Of a stretch of 64,000 bases of DNA, positions 61,982-64,000 are shown in pieces (positions within the stretch are counted from its first letter, which is position 1; every line of letters begins with the position of its first letter). A program made the position numbers and the translations under genes. The stretch spans positions 45,887 through 109,886 of the forward strand of contig KB309022.1 of NCBI GenBank assembly GCA_000328365.1, in the 5' to 3' direction. This stretch comes from Capitella teleta. Its lineage: Eukaryota > Annelida > Polychaeta > Capitellidae. The notes beneath the pieces are model-generated. The model ran no database searches, was not told where the DNA came from, and saw only the letters and a program-made list of their open reading frames with translations.

Positions 61982-64000
61982 TTTGGACTCCAGTGAGCGA
62001 ATACGGAGTGCAGGCAGAAATCTGTTGGTTTTTATCACAATGAGAGTTTAAAGGTCAATTGAACTTATATGGTTCAAGGGGTCGTCCCCCAGGCTTCACT
62101 TAACCAAAAGAAGAACGCCAGTTGATGAACTGATGCCAAAATATCCTTGTCATGCGACAAAAATCACACGAAATGACAAAATACGAGCTTGCATGATGCG
62201 CATATGAAATAACGAATGCTCCTAAGCACAGCATGTCAACAAAGCACGCACAGTCACGCACACACGTGATGCAGTACGCACACATGCAGCCGGTCATGCA
62301 CTGTTGCAGAGATCGTTTTCACCCAGCTGTTCAGTTGTTGGTTGTTAGTCTGGTTCCAAGATCATCATCCCCAGATTATGGCGATATGGAGTTAGTTTGT
62401 TGTCTGCATGTCTAGTTGTGACTTATCTAATTCAGCATTTTGGAAGTTTTCGATTAATTTAAATCTTGGAGTTCACAAAACGTTTTATATCAGTTTCAAA
62501 CGCATTCCACCGAAGCGTTTGATTTATTATAGATAACATATAATTATATAATTATATAATTATAGCAATATATACGTAGACCGTCGATGTCATATCAACA
62601 TACCATGCAGTCGAATGCAAAAACTCAAAAGAGAGTATTTGGTTGAATGTATCGATTTCATATTGCGGTGTGCATGCATCCGCCGCTATTGTATGCGATG
62701 GTAGATTATGATTTGATTGGTTGTCGTATTCGAGGTAGGATCCCACGTGACTCCATTTCCAGATCATGGCGCAATGTTCAGCAGCACAACATTTCCAATC
62801 GAACAGGACGTCCATTATCAAGTTACCAGCGACACGCAAATGATTTGTTTGCTTGTATGGATGTGTGTGCATATGCCAACCGCCCTTTCCGTTAAATCAT
62901 TACGCATGCGTACATAAATATTCATTCGTTCGCGATTCCAACAAATCTTTACCAAGAAAGCCTTTTTCACGGAAATGATAAAAAATCTCCTGGATTTTAT
63001 GGTTGAATTTGTGGAAACACCACCATTATTTTGATATTCCAGTTAAGAGTGTCTCAAAATAAACTGCGAGCATCCCCTCTTTATATTGGTGACTTAGTAT
63101 GTATACTTACGTATATTTTATACTTGGTATACCACCCTGTGAGTCTCAGTGTGGTTTCTGGCTTGACACATCCCCGTGTAATATGTGCATAACGCACGCT
63201 GAGCAATCAACCAATCAGTGGCCATGTTAGATCGAAAGCGCCTCTGCTGATTGGCTGTTGCATATACATCTCAGCCAATCACTGCTTGCTCACAAAATTG
63301 CAAAATGGTGGATCGATTGTCTTGTTTAAAATTCTGCGGATAATTATTTCTGTGTAAACGTGGTTTAAATTCTTATACTCTTATATAGTAATACCCTTGA
63401 AGTCATACTAGCTTGTCATTTAATTATTTTTAATGATTTTTCTCAATATAATAATGTATCTAATTCGATATTTTAGAGTGACAAATATTAACTGAACCCA
63501 AGCATTTATGCATCTATAAGATCCCCTGCTTCACTCAAATTATTGCCAGAGGTGATCACGTGACTTTCTTAGAAATTCAATGCTCGCAATTTTTATCCGG
63601 AAAGCTAACCTATATTAAAGTCAAATTTCAACATTCTGTGATATGGCTTCTATGTTAGGCCGATGACTTTTCGAACAACCCTTGTTCATAGGATGATAAA
63701 TCATTTCCACGTTTTATATCGATACTGTATAAAGCAAACCAGTGGGGCAGCCGGCTGTGAGCTAACTTTTCCTTTGGATGATTAAGAAGAATTGAAAACT
63801 AGCACTCTGAGCATAGAACAATGTAACAGTGCATAAATCAACAATAAATATATATGTTTGGGTCTTTAATTGGCATGCACCTCAATTGCCATTGCATGCA
63901 GTAGCATTCTTGTGATACCGGTTTCCTTGCAATGTCTGCAGTCCGGGACCCAGTTTGCTCCCTGAAGTGGAAATATCGCGGAATTAATGATGATCGAGTG
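61982..64000. other. Non-coding right flank
   Basis: Upstream of USP-b. An acceptor-like CAACAG precedes the ATG by some tens of bases, so a leader exon may lie further right. No gene was recognised to the window edge. Confidence 0.6.

Noticed and set aside
1-64000. tRNA, rRNA and snRNA genes
   Set aside because: I looked for B-box-like GGTTCGAANCC and obvious cloverleaf arms and found none that I could support.

Overview
The window is animal nuclear DNA with spliced genes, long AT-rich intergenic stretches, short tandem repeats and a 935-base assembly gap. No prokaryotic, organellar or CRISPR feature was seen. Seven genes can be supported, six of them by family: AQR, IYD, SPDYA, SYVN1, a muscarinic acetylcholine receptor and two universal stress proteins (USPs). 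A muscarinic receptor with an M1/M3/M5-type core points to a bilaterian. USP genes are absent from vertebrates and most ecdysozoans, so I infer a non-vertebrate animal, probably marine (an invertebrate deuterostome or a lophotrochozoan). The species cannot be named from the sequence alone. Introns inside the conserved genes are very short (down to 48 nt), while a few are several kilobases long.

Layout. 1-6.0 kb (minus): AQR, the spliceosomal intron-binding helicase, 30 exons, with the C-terminal tail running off the left edge. 6.0-9.5 kb: non-coding, with one unassigned coding-like remnant that abuts a long poly(A) run. 9.58-11.18 kb (plus): iodotyrosine deiodinase, 3 exons. 14.04-15.96 kb (minus): Speedy/RINGO A, 6 exons. 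17.07-21.39 kb (plus): SYVN1/HRD1, 13 exons, divergent from SPDYA across about 1.1 kb containing a CRE. 22.1-42.8 kb: a gene desert with two copies of a 0.7-kb TTAA-flanked element, a 0.7-kb TA-flanked element, minisatellites and the N gap. 42.87-52.79 kb (plus): muscarinic receptor, two coding exons split by a 7.9-kb intron between TM6 and TM7. 55.96-61.98 kb (minus): two USP paralogues with the same exon phases. The rest is non-coding.

The genes do not form an operon or one pathway. They are unrelated housekeeping, cell-cycle, ER quality-control, halogen-salvage, signalling and stress genes. I found no convincing new biological system. The observations most worth a second look are the loose 5' splice sites, the one-base frame conflict in AQR, the loss of ATP-loop residues in one USP paralogue, two families of terminal-inverted-repeat elements, and a recurrent CATAACGCAC motif.
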